Shown here piece by piece: positions 1 through 8,532 of a DNA stretch of 38,327 nucleotides. This DNA comes from Flavobacteriales bacterium. Its GTDB lineage: Bacteria; Bacteroidota; Bacteroidia; Flavobacteriales_D; Parvicellaceae. Below the pieces are notes generated by a model, which was given only the letters and a program-made list of their open reading frames with translations, searched no databases and had not been told where the DNA came from. The number at the start of each line of letters is the position of its first letter. Position 1 is the stretch's first letter. The translations under genes and the position numbers were made by a program. The stretch lies in NCBI GenBank assembly GCA_020631555.1, contig JAHDGY010000021.1, positions 1-38,327 on the forward strand, in the 5' to 3' direction.

Positions 1-72
1 ATGAAAAATCAACCAACAACAGAACTTAATCAACAATCTCAAACTACTTTATGTGTAAAGGTCTCATGCTTA

Positions 73-2487
73 TTATCGAATCAAGTTAACATGTCCGACT
101 AGACGTTTTTTCTCGCCAGTTTTTTTGTTGACATAAGTAATTTTCCAAACATATGTAGCTTGGGGTGCTGGAGTGTTATCTTGTTGATTGTTTCCATCCC
201 AGCCCCTTAATGTTCTGTTGGAAGAATATACGGCGTCTCCCCAACGATTAAAGACTTTCAATTCGTAGTCCTCCGAGTTTAGATCAGCAATTTTAGGCAG
301 GAAAATATCGTTAGTTCCATCCCCGTCTGGGGTAAATGTGTTCGGAACATATATGGCAGGGACGCTACTTACCTTAATTTCTTTGCAAATTGTATCTGGG
401 CATTTTTCAACTGTTTCTGCTGCCAAGCAAATCAGGTAGGAAGCTGGAACTTGAGGGAGTAGAAATTGAAGGTAATCTTCAGTTTTATCTGGTTTCGATC
501 CTAAATCTGGAAAGATCCATTCAAAATTTGCGGTATTTAAGCTGGAAAGATTTGTTAATTCTATAAGGTTTGAATAAATGTTGGGCTCCTCGGGAAGGAA
601 GCTGAAGTTTGCCACTGGATAGTCAAAAACTTCAATTAAGTCGGGATTTAGGCTTTGCTCAGAGCACCCCAATTTGTTGGTTACGGTTAAATTCACCGAG
701 TACTTTCCGGCTTTCGTGTAAGTGTGTTGAACAGAGTCGCATGTTTCTAAAGTTGTGCCATCGCCAAGGGCCCAAATACAAGTACACGTGTCACCGTAAG
801 GGTTTGCGTTATAAAGATGGACTTTCAATGGGCCGCACCCAGATTGAGCTTCCATAACTTTTGGGGATGGAGCATCTACTACCCAAATACGAATTGTGTC
901 TTTCTGGTCTCCGCAATCTCCTTTCACGTGCACCGTATAGCTTGTGTTGCTTGTTGGTTTGACAATATGCGTAGGTTGGTCTGCAAGCCCATGGGACCAA
1001 TTGTATTGGAAACTGCCAGGTGCATTTCCAACAGAAGTTTCTATTGTGATGGAGTCCCCCATGCAAATTGAAGATGATGGCGTTGATACCAAAGCGAAGT
1101 TAACTCCGGAAGGGTTAGCAGTGATTTTTTCTTGAGTCACCGTGCCGCAGGCATCCGTAATATCAACAACATATTCGGTGGAGGAGGAAGGCAAAACTGA
1201 AATGGCAGGAGTTGTTTCACCGGTAGCCCAAGAATAGGAGTAGGGCAATACTCCGCCGGCCACAGTGGGTGAAATGGTTACAGGTGTTCCATCGCAAGCT
1301 ACTGTGTCAGAAGACTGAGAAGCTAAAGGATCTGCGTCCACAATAACGAGAGACGTGACCATGTCATTTTTACACGGGCATGGGTTGTCAATGGTGATAA
1401 TAATGTCTTCGGCACTCTCCGCAACTCCATCCGTAAACGCTTCAACGTTTATTATTCCAGATAGTTGGCCTGCTGGAATTTCTAAAGTACCATTTATTTG
1501 ATTGTAATCTGTTCCGTTGCTTGCTGAACCAGAAACTGCGTAGTTAATGGTTGTATTTGTGGATTGGACGTTGGGCAATGATATTTCAATTGTTCCATTA
1601 CACCCCTCAGGTAGGGTATCGTTTTGTAACGGGGTATGAGCATTGATGTTGAAAGAGGCTACTTGAGAAAAGCTTTCCGCTTCGAGCAAAATCCCCGAAT
1701 CATGACTTCCGTCGCGAACATCGGCAATTACAATTTTGAAATGATATTTTTCACATTTTTGAACGGCGGCTTTGGCTGTAAGAACTGTGGTGAAGCCATC
1801 AAAAGCAAAATCTGGAGCATTGATTGCTGCATTGTTTTTTTCTTGGGTGTTATTGCTAACATAGTATTGGACATTTACTGGATCTGGGGTTAATCCCAGT
1901 GCTTGACATGCTACAGGATTGCCATTGTTTACATTGTTAATTGCTACCGTGCTTCCACTGCCCGGTAAAACGGCCATGTTTTGTTGTCCATTTATTCCCG
2001 GACCAGAGATAAACAAGGCAAAAATATCATTGAAGTGGCTGCAAACAAATTCCGGATACTCTTCGGAAGCGAACACGTACCGAAATGAAATTGTATCGTC
2101 TTGGACAAGTACATCAAACTCAATGGACGCAGCGTCGTATGTCTTTTGATTATTCAACATCCCTTCGAGATCTGCATCGGAGTTTGTGCCTAGCGAAGAT
2201 GCTTGTTGAGTGATTGGTGTACCCTTCACTTGGGTAGCATTTCCAGTAGATATTATAATTCCTTTTTTAAATCCTACGCTTGCATTGGCATCCGCAAAAT
2301 AACCTACTTGGCTAGGGTTTCCGTTAAATTTTACATTTTCAGGGCGGTTGCATCCTATTCTGAACAGGATTTGTTCGACGAGTTGTTCAACAGTGTAGCT
2401 TGAGACATCAACATCTATTTGGCCGAAAAGCCTTGGATTCATAAGTAGTGAAGATGCAGCTAAAAACCAACATAGAATTCTGATCAT
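73..2487 (-). CDS. Choice-of-anchor L domain protein with T9SS type B (gliding-motility) C-terminal domain
   Basis: This is a large secreted or surface protein of 804 residues. A signal peptide covers about residues 1-22, ending at LFGQ. A choice-of-anchor L type domain follows (about 30-275), with the family's GCNRP, GIIISTG, ASEEYPEFVC and FNDIFALFISGPG stretches. Next come a Calx-beta-like segment (about 280-370) and Ig/PKD-like segments with paired cysteines (about 375-700). A gliding-motility-associated C-terminal domain (about 711-804) contains PNTFTPDGDGTND, FNRWG and a final GHVNLIR. In known Bacteroidota proteins this domain directs export by T9SS and surface retention. The ATG at 2487 fits the signal peptide. 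The gene lies downstream of cvpA on the same strand but 188 bp away, so it probably has its own transcript. It is a clear paralogue of the gene at 4204-6633. Family and export route are well supported; the ligand is unknown. Confidence 0.9.
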   Translation of the reverse strand: MIRILCWFLAASSLLMNPRLFGQIDVDVSSYTVEQLVEQILFRIGCNRPENVKFNGNPSQVGYFADANASVGFKKGIIISTGNATQVKGTPITQQASSLGTNSDADLEGMLNNQKTYDAASIEFDVLVQDDTISFRYVFASEEYPEFVCSHFNDIFALFISGPGINGQQNMAVLPGSGSTVAINNVNNGNPVACQALGLTPDPVNVQYYVSNNTQEKNNAAINAPDFAFDGFTTVLTAKAAVQKCEKYHFKIVIADVRDGSHDSGILLEAESFSQVASFNINAHTPLQNDTLPEGCNGTIEISLPNVQSTNTTINYAVSGSASNGTDYNQINGTLEIPAGQLSGIINVEAFTDGVAESAEDIIITIDNPCPCKNDMVTSLVIVDADPLASQSSDTVACDGTPVTISPTVAGGVLPYSYSWATGETTPAISVLPSSSTEYVVDITDACGTVTQEKITANPSGVNFALVSTPSSSICMGDSITIETSVGNAPGSFQYNWSHGLADQPTHIVKPTSNTSYTVHVKGDCGDQKDTIRIWVVDAPSPKVMEAQSGCGPLKVHLYNANPYGDTCTCIWALGDGTTLETCDSVQHTYTKAGKYSVNLTVTNKLGCSEQSLNPDLIEVFDYPVANFSFLPEEPNIYSNLIELTNLSSLNTANFEWIFPDLGSKPDKTEDYLQFLLPQVPASYLICLAAETVEKCPDTICKEIKVSSVPAIYVPNTFTPDGDGTNDIFLPKIADLNSEDYELKVFNRWGDAVYSSNRTLRGWDGNNQQDNTPAPQATYVWKITYVNKKTGEKKRLVGHVNLIR

Positions 2488-2520
2488 GTTTTTTGATGTT
2501 TAAAAGTTCGCTTAACAGGA

Positions 2521-2556
2521 GTTGATATGAGTTCAAGTCATATATACGGGATCAAC
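2521..2556. repeat. Nested inverted repeat upstream of the first choice-of-anchor L gene
   Basis: GTTGAT (2521-2526) pairs with ATCAAC (2551-2556), and inside it ATATGA (2525-2530) pairs with TCATAT (2538-2543). It lies 34-69 bp upstream of the minus-strand start at 2487, where an operator or leader hairpin could sit. No recognisable -7 element was found next to it. Function is unknown. Confidence 0.35.
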
Positions 2557-2675
2557 AACTTACGAATTGAAAATCAGTTTATAACGGCTATTTTGACCAA
2601 TAGACGGTCAGAGTCGGTGAATGGTTGTCTTTATTATGCTTTTGATGTATAATAAGCTGTAAACGAGCAGTGTGG

Positions 2676-3209
2676 TTATGGTGCTTTCGGTTTGGTTATT
2701 CGGTTCCAATGATCTTGGATTGAATTGGATTCGTTTTCGAGAGTTGGAATAACCTTATTGCCAATTTCAAAAATGGGATTGTATAGTACAGAGTCTTCTG
2801 TTGTGGATTCGGTAATTAACTCAAATTGATGGTTGTAACGGTCGAAAATTGTGACAATAATTCCAAGGACGATAGCGGTTTTGACAATTCCGAAGACCAG
2901 TCCTAGAATTTTATTGGCAAGGCTCAAGGCAATAAGTTTTAGAAATTGCTCCAAAATTCTACCAATCGCAAATACCGCTAACACGATGAGAACGAAAATG
3001 ATTGCGAATGATGTTACCGGTTGGTATTTTGCTTCGATTGAAGTCTCTTTCGCAAGCCATTCGATGCCATATGGGTTGAAGTGTACGGCGCCCCATAATC
3101 CTATTCCGAGTGCAATTAGCTTGGCCAAAGAAATTACTAATCCTTTATTGAAGCCATTATATCCTGCCCAGATGAATGGGACAATCAATACAATGTCTAA
3201 ATAGTTCAT
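2676..3209 (-). CDS. CvpA family membrane protein
   Basis: This is a 177-residue integral membrane protein. The N-terminus (MNYLDIVLIVPFIWAGYNG, then FNKGLVISL) matches the CvpA (colicin V production) family pattern of a short first helix, a GxxKGL-type turn and further hydrophobic helices. About four membrane segments are visible, with an amphipathic C-terminal region rich in Glu and Asn. I chose the ATG at 3209. A TTG 60 bases upstream would add a polar 20-residue stretch in front of what is the first helix in the family. CvpA proteins are broadly linked to envelope homeostasis, but the molecular role is poorly defined. It is divergent from the histidine kinase at 3296 (86 bp apart). Confidence 0.85.
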   Translation of the reverse strand: MNYLDIVLIVPFIWAGYNGFNKGLVISLAKLIALGIGLWGAVHFNPYGIEWLAKETSIEAKYQPVTSFAIIFVLIVLAVFAIGRILEQFLKLIALSLANKILGLVFGIVKTAIVLGIIVTIFDRYNHQFELITESTTEDSVLYNPIFEIGNKVIPTLENESNSIQDHWNRITKPKAP

Positions 3210-3295
3210 GATACAAAGAAAGAAGTCATTTGAATTGAATTCATGAGTGGTTGGGTTCAATATCAACATCGTCTATTTAATTGTAATTTTGAAGT

Positions 3296-4201
3296 ATGGC
3301 TTCAAGGATAATTGGCTCAAAGTCCATTTCGTTGTTTTACTTTTTGGTTGGTTATGTGATCCTTCAATTTGTTTGGTGGTCTTATCACATTATAGATTTG
3401 CATGAGCAGTTGCATCATAATTCAGAAGTTGTTGCGAAAAAACGGCTGATGATAGTTGGTGAGGGAGTTGTTTTTTTTGTGATTCTCATTCTGGGGATTC
3501 TTAAAATTAGACGCTCTTTTAAGCGTGAAATTCAGTTGATACAACAACAAAAAAATTTCGTAGCGAGTGTTACTCATGAATTGAAATCGCCTTTAGCTTC
3601 CGTAAAACTGAATCTTCAAACCATAGAAAAGCGTGATTTGACTGAATTTAAATTGAAACAAGTTGTTGGTATGGCGATTCAGGATACGGATAGACTTACT
3701 TATTTAATTGACAATATTCTTTTGGCTAGCGCTGTGGAGCAGCAATCTTTTCGGCTTTCTAAAGAGGAAGTCAATTTGAAGGAGTTGGTAGAGCTATTTG
3801 TCCAACCTTTAATTTACACTGATCTGAAGCGAATTGTAAAGGTTGATGTGCCGTCCAATTTGGGAATTCGAGCGGATAAAATGGCTATGGCTTCAATTCT
3901 GGTTAATTTATTCGAAAATGCGGTCAAATATTCCTCTGATGACTCCAAAATCGAAATATTAGGTTACTTGTCAAATGATCGTCCAGTACTTGAATTTAGG
4001 GATGAAGGTGTAGGGGTTGCGAATCATCACAAATTGATGGTGTTCGAGCGTTTTTTTCGTGTAGGTGATGAACAAACTAGGAAAACGAAGGGAACTGGAC
4101 TTGGTTTGTACATTGTTCAACAGTTAATGAATCAGCACGGAGGTACAATTTCTGTTCAAGATAACAGTCCGAAGGGTTCTGTTTTTACATTGACCTTTTA
4201 A
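3296..4201 (+). CDS. Sensor histidine kinase, two transmembrane segments, no adjacent response regulator
   Basis: This is a 301-residue membrane sensor kinase. Two hydrophobic segments (about 12-30 and 52-71) enclose only about 20 residues, so there is no real periplasmic sensor domain. A HisKA domain follows with phospho-acceptor His94 in SVTHELKSPL. The HATPase has an N box (NLFENAVKYS), a G1 box (DEGVGV) and a G2 box (GTGLGLYIVQQLM). It should autophosphorylate and pass phosphate to a regulator encoded elsewhere, since none is in the window. A perfect TAnnTTTG element (3284-3291) ends 4 bases before the ATG, which would make the transcript almost leaderless. The stop codon is only 2 bp from the convergent stop at 4204, leaving no room for a terminator. 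The signal sensed is unknown; the short loop suggests membrane-borne or cytoplasmic input. Confidence 0.92.
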   Translation: MASRIIGSKSISLFYFLVGYVILQFVWWSYHIIDLHEQLHHNSEVVAKKRLMIVGEGVVFFVILILGILKIRRSFKREIQLIQQQKNFVASVTHELKSPLASVKLNLQTIEKRDLTEFKLKQVVGMAIQDTDRLTYLIDNILLASAVEQQSFRLSKEEVNLKELVELFVQPLIYTDLKRIVKVDVPSNLGIRADKMAMASILVNLFENAVKYSSDDSKIEILGYLSNDRPVLEFRDEGVGVANHHKLMVFERFFRVGDEQTRKTKGTGLGLYIVQQLMNQHGGTISVQDNSPKGSVFTLTF

Positions 4202-4203
4202 AG

Positions 4204-6633
4204 CTATCGTACCAAGCTCACGTGCCCTTGTGCTTTTTGCTTAGATGCGATTTCGTAATGAACGTAGTACATTTGCCAAACATATAAGCCAGGTTCTGCT
4301 GTTATTTCAGAACTCAGAATTTTGCCATCCCATCCCTCGTTTTGGTCTGACGAAACATACACCAATTGGCCCCAACGGTTAAATATTCTTAGTTTGTAAT
4401 CAGATACATTTGCTCGCATTATTGGTTGAAATAGATCATTTATTCCATCTCCATCTGGTGTGAATGCGTTAGGCACAAACGCGGTTTCTATATCTTCGAT
4501 ACCGATAATTTGACATGAAGTGTCTGAACATCCTTCTTTGGTAATTACAGAGAGGCATATTTTGTAACCAATATTCGGTTGTTTCGGGAAGTTTATAAAC
4601 AGGTCTCCTTCCTCGTCGTAGGATTCATTCAATCCATTAGGAACAATCCATTCGGAAGAAGCTACATCAGGGTTAGGGATTTGGATAAATGTAACTTCAG
4701 AATGCAAGACATTCGGGTTTTCTTGAAAGAAGGTAAAGTTTGCTTTTGCCTCTGGCTCCATGCAAATGAAGTCTTGTGTTCTTGTGGTTCCTGTGCAACC
4801 GTCATTGTTTGTTATAGAAAGCGATACGTTGAAGCATTCGTCTGGTGTTGCGTAATATGCGATTGCTGTGTCGCAAGATATGGACGTCTGGCCATTACCT
4901 AAATCCCAGAAACAGGTGCAACTGTCAATTCCTGCGGTGTTTGCAATTTTGCTTGTGTATGGAGCGCATGCCCTACTGTCACCAACAAATGTTGGAACAG
5001 GGATTGGGCGAACTGACACATCTATGGTGTCTTTACGTATGTGACATTCATCTCGAATTTCAACTGGGTAGGAGGTTGAGGTAGTAGGTTGAACTGTTTG
5101 AGTAGGACCATTTGGTAAACCGTTATCCCACTTATAAGTATAACTGCCGGTTCCCCCCTCCGCAGAGACTTCAAAGGTAAGTGACTCGTTGGCGCATATT
5201 TCAAACTTCTTTTCGCTACTTATTTTTATGGTATTGGTTAAGCCTGTAACAGTGATGCTTTTACTTTCTGAGATTCCACAAGTGTCAGTAACTTCTAGGG
5301 TATAGGTTTGGGCTCCTTTCGGGATAACTTCGATGGCATGGGAAGTCTCTCCATTAGACCACAGGTAAGAAAATGGTCCAAGTCCGTTAACCTTAGGGGA
5401 AAGAATTAGTGTGTCCGATTCGCAAACCGTGGTATCATTCGCTTCAATGGAAATCGGAATTCTGTCTATTATATTAATAGAATAATCGTTAACAATACCG
5501 CCTTGGCATGGGCATCCATCTTTAAACGAAACAACTATGGTCTCAAGATTTTCCACTGTGCCATCGTCAAGGGCATCTAGAGGCAATTGAGCTGATTTAG
5601 ATCCTTTAGGGATCGTTACAGATCCTGGAATATGGACATAATCTACTCCGTTGGTGGCAGTTCCGGAAAAGGTTAAATCGATTGTTGTGTCTTTTTGGGT
5701 TATGTTATCTAAAGTGAAGTTGATCATACCTGAGCACCCTTCCGGAACCGTGTCTGAACTAGTGGGAGACAATACATCAATTTTCAATGATGGTTTTTGC
5801 GAAAAGCTTCCTTCGCGGAGTAAAATTCCAGAATCCAGGCCGCCATCTGCAACGTCTGCTATCACAATCTTAAAATGGTATGTTTCACACCGCTGCACGG
5901 CAGTTTTCGCTGTTAGAACCGTAGTAAATCCATTGAAAATAAAATTTGGAGCATTGACGGCGCCGCTATTTTCCTGAGTATTATTGCTTACGTAGAATTG
6001 CTTGTTTACCGGGGTAGGGGACAAGGTAGGGTCTTTGCAAATTTCCGAAGGGTTGCCATTGTTGACGTTGTTTATAGATACAAGGCCAGTTCCATTGGGC
6101 AGTGCTGCCATATTTTTTTGGCCATTTATACCTGGTCCGGAGATGAATAGGGCAAAAGCGTCGTTAAAGTTTGAGCAAACGAAATTTGGATATTCTTCAG
6201 ATGCAAAAACATAATCAAAAGAAATAGAATCGTCTTGGACCAGCAGATCGAATTCCAGCACAACGGCATCGTTAGTAGGCCGGACACCTCCAATAAGTAC
6301 TTGAAGATCATTGTCTTCTGCGGTTGGATTTACGCTTTTACTTGATGATTGGGTCGGAGGTGAACCAATATTGCTGGCTTTGCCTGTGGAAAGAATGATT
6401 CCTGCGCCAAACCCAATGCTTGAGGTTGCGTCCACAAATCTTCCCTTTTGAGTATTGGCTCCAGAGAATTTAATATTAGTTGGTTGGTTGCACCCTTTGG
6501 TGAATAGAACTTCTTCGATAAGCCTTTCGGGTGTATAGTTTTCCACGTCCACTGCAATTTGTCCTAGTAGCACCGAAACGCCAGCGTAGAATAAAATGGC
6601 AGAACTTAATAGCGATTTAACCAGTTTGATCAT
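4204..6633 (-). CDS. Choice-of-anchor L domain protein with T9SS type B C-terminal domain (paralogue)
   Basis: This is a secreted protein of 809 residues with the same domain order as the gene at 73-2487. It has a signal peptide (about 1-24, ending LLGQ), a choice-of-anchor L domain with GCNQP, GIILSTG and ASEEYPNFVC, a Calx-beta-like segment, and Cys-rich Ig/PKD-like segments. The gliding-motility C-terminal domain (about 718-809) contains PNAFTPDGDGIND, FNRWG and a terminal GHVSLVR. The stretch GFTTVLTAK through SGILL is nearly identical in the two proteins. I start it at the ATG at 6633; the open frame extends 9 bases to a TTG, which would add three residues before the basic start of the signal peptide. 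Expected role: T9SS-exported surface or adhesive protein. The two copies lie 1.7 kb apart in the same orientation around cvpA and the kinase, consistent with duplication. The binding partner is unknown. Confidence 0.9.
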   Translation of the reverse strand: MIKLVKSLLSSAILFYAGVSVLLGQIAVDVENYTPERLIEEVLFTKGCNQPTNIKFSGANTQKGRFVDATSSIGFGAGIILSTGKASNIGSPPTQSSSKSVNPTAEDNDLQVLIGGVRPTNDAVVLEFDLLVQDDSISFDYVFASEEYPNFVCSNFNDAFALFISGPGINGQKNMAALPNGTGLVSINNVNNGNPSEICKDPTLSPTPVNKQFYVSNNTQENSGAVNAPNFIFNGFTTVLTAKTAVQRCETYHFKIVIADVADGGLDSGILLREGSFSQKPSLKIDVLSPTSSDTVPEGCSGMINFTLDNITQKDTTIDLTFSGTATNGVDYVHIPGSVTIPKGSKSAQLPLDALDDGTVENLETIVVSFKDGCPCQGGIVNDYSINIIDRIPISIEANDTTVCESDTLILSPKVNGLGPFSYLWSNGETSHAIEVIPKGAQTYTLEVTDTCGISESKSITVTGLTNTIKISSEKKFEICANESLTFEVSAEGGTGSYTYKWDNGLPNGPTQTVQPTTSTSYPVEIRDECHIRKDTIDVSVRPIPVPTFVGDSRACAPYTSKIANTAGIDSCTCFWDLGNGQTSISCDTAIAYYATPDECFNVSLSITNNDGCTGTTRTQDFICMEPEAKANFTFFQENPNVLHSEVTFIQIPNPDVASSEWIVPNGLNESYDEEGDLFINFPKQPNIGYKICLSVITKEGCSDTSCQIIGIEDIETAFVPNAFTPDGDGINDLFQPIMRANVSDYKLRIFNRWGQLVYVSSDQNEGWDGKILSSEITAEPGLYVWQMYYVHYEIASKQKAQGHVSLVR

Positions 6634-6639
6634 TATGTC

Positions 6640-6670
6640 CAAAGCAATGAAGTGTTGTGTTTCATTTCAA
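6640..6670 (-). promoter_or_regulatory. Candidate Bacteroidota promoter for the second choice-of-anchor L gene
   Basis: On the minus strand, TTG (6670-6668) is followed after 20 bp by TTGCTTTG (6647-6640), one mismatch from TAnnTTTG. It lies 7 bp before the ATG at 6633, so the leader would be very short. Confidence 0.4.
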
Positions 6671-6778
6671 TTTAGGGGATTAATTGTCAGGATAACAGTT
6701 GATTGTAGGAATGATCGTAAATTGTCGTTAATCGGTTGGTTTAATAGTGAAAATCAGCCAATTCTTTACTTGGTGTTG

Positions 6779-6811
6779 TTGTATTTCGGTCACTTGCATT
6801 TGCTAGTTTTG
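6779..6811 (+). promoter_or_regulatory. Candidate promoter for gpmI (TTG-N22-TAGTTTTG)
   Basis: A perfect TAnnTTTG element (TAGTTTTG, 6804-6811) is preceded by TTG at 6779-6781 with a 22-bp spacer. The predicted start site is about 15 bases before the gpmI ATG at 6834, and the position supports that ATG over the TTG at 6822. Confidence 0.55.
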
Positions 6812-6833
6812 GTGTCATAAATTGGTTGAGAAT

Positions 6834-8342
6834 ATGGCAAAAAGAGTAGCTCTTGTAATACTAGATGGTTGGGGGCATGGGGTGAAAAACGAATCTGATG
6901 GGGTGTATATGGCTAATACACCTTGTTTCGATAGGCTGATTGCTGAAGGCCCTAGTTCAGCATTAAAAACGTTTGGGGAAGATGTTGGTTTGCCTGAAGG
7001 TCAAATGGGTAATTCTGAAGTAGGACATTTGAATATCGGTGCCGGTCGGATTGTTTATCAGGATTTGCTGCGCATAAATAATGCAATTGCGGATAATTCG
7101 TTTTTCGAGAACGATGTGCTGAATGCGGCTATGGATGCGGCTAAGGCGGAGGGTAAGAAACTTCATTTTATGGGATTGGTTTCTCATGGTGGGGTGCATT
7201 CGTCGTTAGAACATTTGAAGGCATTATGTGAAATGAGCAGTCGGAAAGGATTGTCAGGCGTTTATATTCATGCATTTATGGATGGGAGAGATTGTGATCC
7301 GAAGAGTGGAAAAGGATTTGTTGAGGAATTAGAAGCTAGTCTGGAGGGGCAGGATGCAATTGTTGCATCTGTTGTGGGTCGGTATTTTGCAATGGATCGG
7401 GATAAACGTTGGGAGCGCGTGAGTAAAGCTTATAATTTATTGTGCCATGGGGTTGGTGATTCGTTTGAGTCGGCTGCGGAGGCTATTGAGGCTAATTATC
7501 AAAAAGGAGTGACAGATGAATTTATTGAGCCATGCGTAATTTCTAAAGCTGGTAGAATAGATGCGAATGATGTAGTTATTTGTTTTAATTTTAGAACGGA
7601 TCGATGTCGGGAAATAACACAGGTCCTTACTCAACAAGATTATCCTGATTTTGGTATGAGTGCCCTCCAACTGCATTATGTTACAATGACTAAATATGAT
7701 GAGTCGTTTAAAAATGTTGCGGTGGTTTTTGATAAGGACAATGTGAAATTGTCAATTGGTGAGGTTCTCGCAATCAATGGAAAAAAACAAATACGTGCGG
7801 CGGAGACGGAGAAATATCCACATGTAACTTTCTTTTTGTCCGGAGGTCGAGAAGAGCCTTTTAATGGTGAAGAACGAATTCTTGTCAATTCACCAAAGGT
7901 GGCAACATATGATTTACAACCCGAAATGAGTGCCCCGGAATTAACGAAGAGGGTGTGTGCTGCAATGAAAGCCTCGGATGCGGATTTTATTTGTTTAAAT
8001 TTTGCTAATCCGGATATGGTTGGGCATACCGGAGTTCCAGTAGCGATCATTAGCGCTTGTGAAATGGTAGATCAGTGCTTGTCTGAAGTAATTGAGGCAG
8101 GGGCAGCTAACGACTATTCGGTAGTGGTCATTGCAGATCATGGTAACGCTGAGAAAATGATTAATGCGGATGGTTCTCCTAATACAGCGCATACCACCAA
8201 CCTTGTTCCTTGTGTTGTGGTAGATGATCGTGTGAATGATTTGCGGGATGGAGTTCTCGCGGATATCGCCCCAACGATTCTTGATTTAATGGAGATCGAT
8301 CAGCCTGCGGAGATGACTGGAAAGTCGCTTGTAAAACGGTAG
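6834..8342 (+). CDS. gpmI: 2,3-bisphosphoglycerate-independent phosphoglycerate mutase
   Basis: This enzyme interconverts 3- and 2-phosphoglycerate in the cytoplasm for glycolysis and gluconeogenesis, using two metal ions (usually Mn2+) and a phosphoserine intermediate. It has 502 residues, the usual length for the family. The alkaline-phosphatase-like fold shows LDGWG (metal-binding Asp11), GNSEVGH with nucleophile Ser61, DGRD, GRYFAMDRDKRWER and the late metal-binding VVIADHGNAE. I chose the ATG at 6834 because MAKRVALVILDGWG is the usual N-terminus; a TTG 12 bases upstream is the alternative. The gene appears monocistronic, with its own promoter, and faces away from the gene at 4204-6633. 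Nothing in it looks damaged. Confidence 0.97.
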   Translation: MAKRVALVILDGWGHGVKNESDGVYMANTPCFDRLIAEGPSSALKTFGEDVGLPEGQMGNSEVGHLNIGAGRIVYQDLLRINNAIADNSFFENDVLNAAMDAAKAEGKKLHFMGLVSHGGVHSSLEHLKALCEMSSRKGLSGVYIHAFMDGRDCDPKSGKGFVEELEASLEGQDAIVASVVGRYFAMDRDKRWERVSKAYNLLCHGVGDSFESAAEAIEANYQKGVTDEFIEPCVISKAGRIDANDVVICFNFRTDRCREITQVLTQQDYPDFGMSALQLHYVTMTKYDESFKNVAVVFDKDNVKLSIGEVLAINGKKQIRAAETEKYPHVTFFLSGGREEPFNGEERILVNSPKVATYDLQPEMSAPELTKRVCAAMKASDADFICLNFANPDMVGHTGVPVAIISACEMVDQCLSEVIEAGAANDYSVVVIADHGNAEKMINADGSPNTAHTTNLVPCVVVDDRVNDLRDGVLADIAPTILDLMEIDQPAEMTGKSLVKR

Positions 8343-8350
8343 AGCGCCAT

Positions 8351-8419
8351 AATGACATGTTTTGCGTTGATTTTTTTCTTGTTTCTGGTTTTTTTCGGAC
8401 AAAATGACATTTTTTATGC
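8351..8419 (+). promoter_or_regulatory. Direct repeat AATGACAT in the hsp20 upstream region
   Basis: AATGACAT followed by a T-rich stretch and GC occurs at 8351-8365 and again at 8403-8419, 52 bp apart. The copies are flanked by similar bases (CCAT before one, GACA before the other). This 190-bp gap precedes a small heat-shock gene, so the repeats are candidates for a regulator's operator. This is inference from repetition and position only. A possible -7-like TATAGACTTTG begins near 8433, with a spacer one base too long for the consensus. Confidence 0.3.
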
Positions 8420-8463
8420 AAAAAATCTAATGGTATAGACTTTGACTAAAGCCAACCAACAGC

Positions 8464-8507
8464 AAGAATTCATTCTTTAATTAGAAAGCGCGCAAGGGAG
8501 AATTCTT
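8464..8507 (+). repeat. Inverted repeat in the hsp20 leader
   Basis: AAGAATTC (8464-8471) is complementary to GAATTCTT (8500-8507), with 28 bases between. It would form a leader hairpin 25 bases before the hsp20 ATG. It does not visibly sequester a Shine-Dalgarno, so a thermometer role is speculative. Confidence 0.3.
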
Positions 8508-8532
8508 CATTTAATAATTAAAATTTATAAAA

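Noticed and set aside
1-102. A 33-codon ATG-initiated frame at the very start of the window on the plus strand
   Set aside because: It is short, has no recognisable motif, overlaps the end of the minus-strand gene at 73, and the ATG at position 1 may simply be where the window was cut.
73-2487. Plus-strand frames within the minus-strand secreted-protein genes
   Set aside because: They are frame shadows of genes with clear domains; none has a recognisable motif of its own.
2631-2655. TTATTAT / ATAATAA inverted repeat after cvpA
   Set aside because: Seven AT-only base pairs with an 11-base loop and no T-run. Expected by chance in AT-rich intergenic DNA.
6646-6666. AATGAA / TTCATT inverted repeat upstream of the second choice-of-anchor L gene
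   Set aside because: Six AT-rich pairs overlapping a candidate promoter; too weak to call separately.
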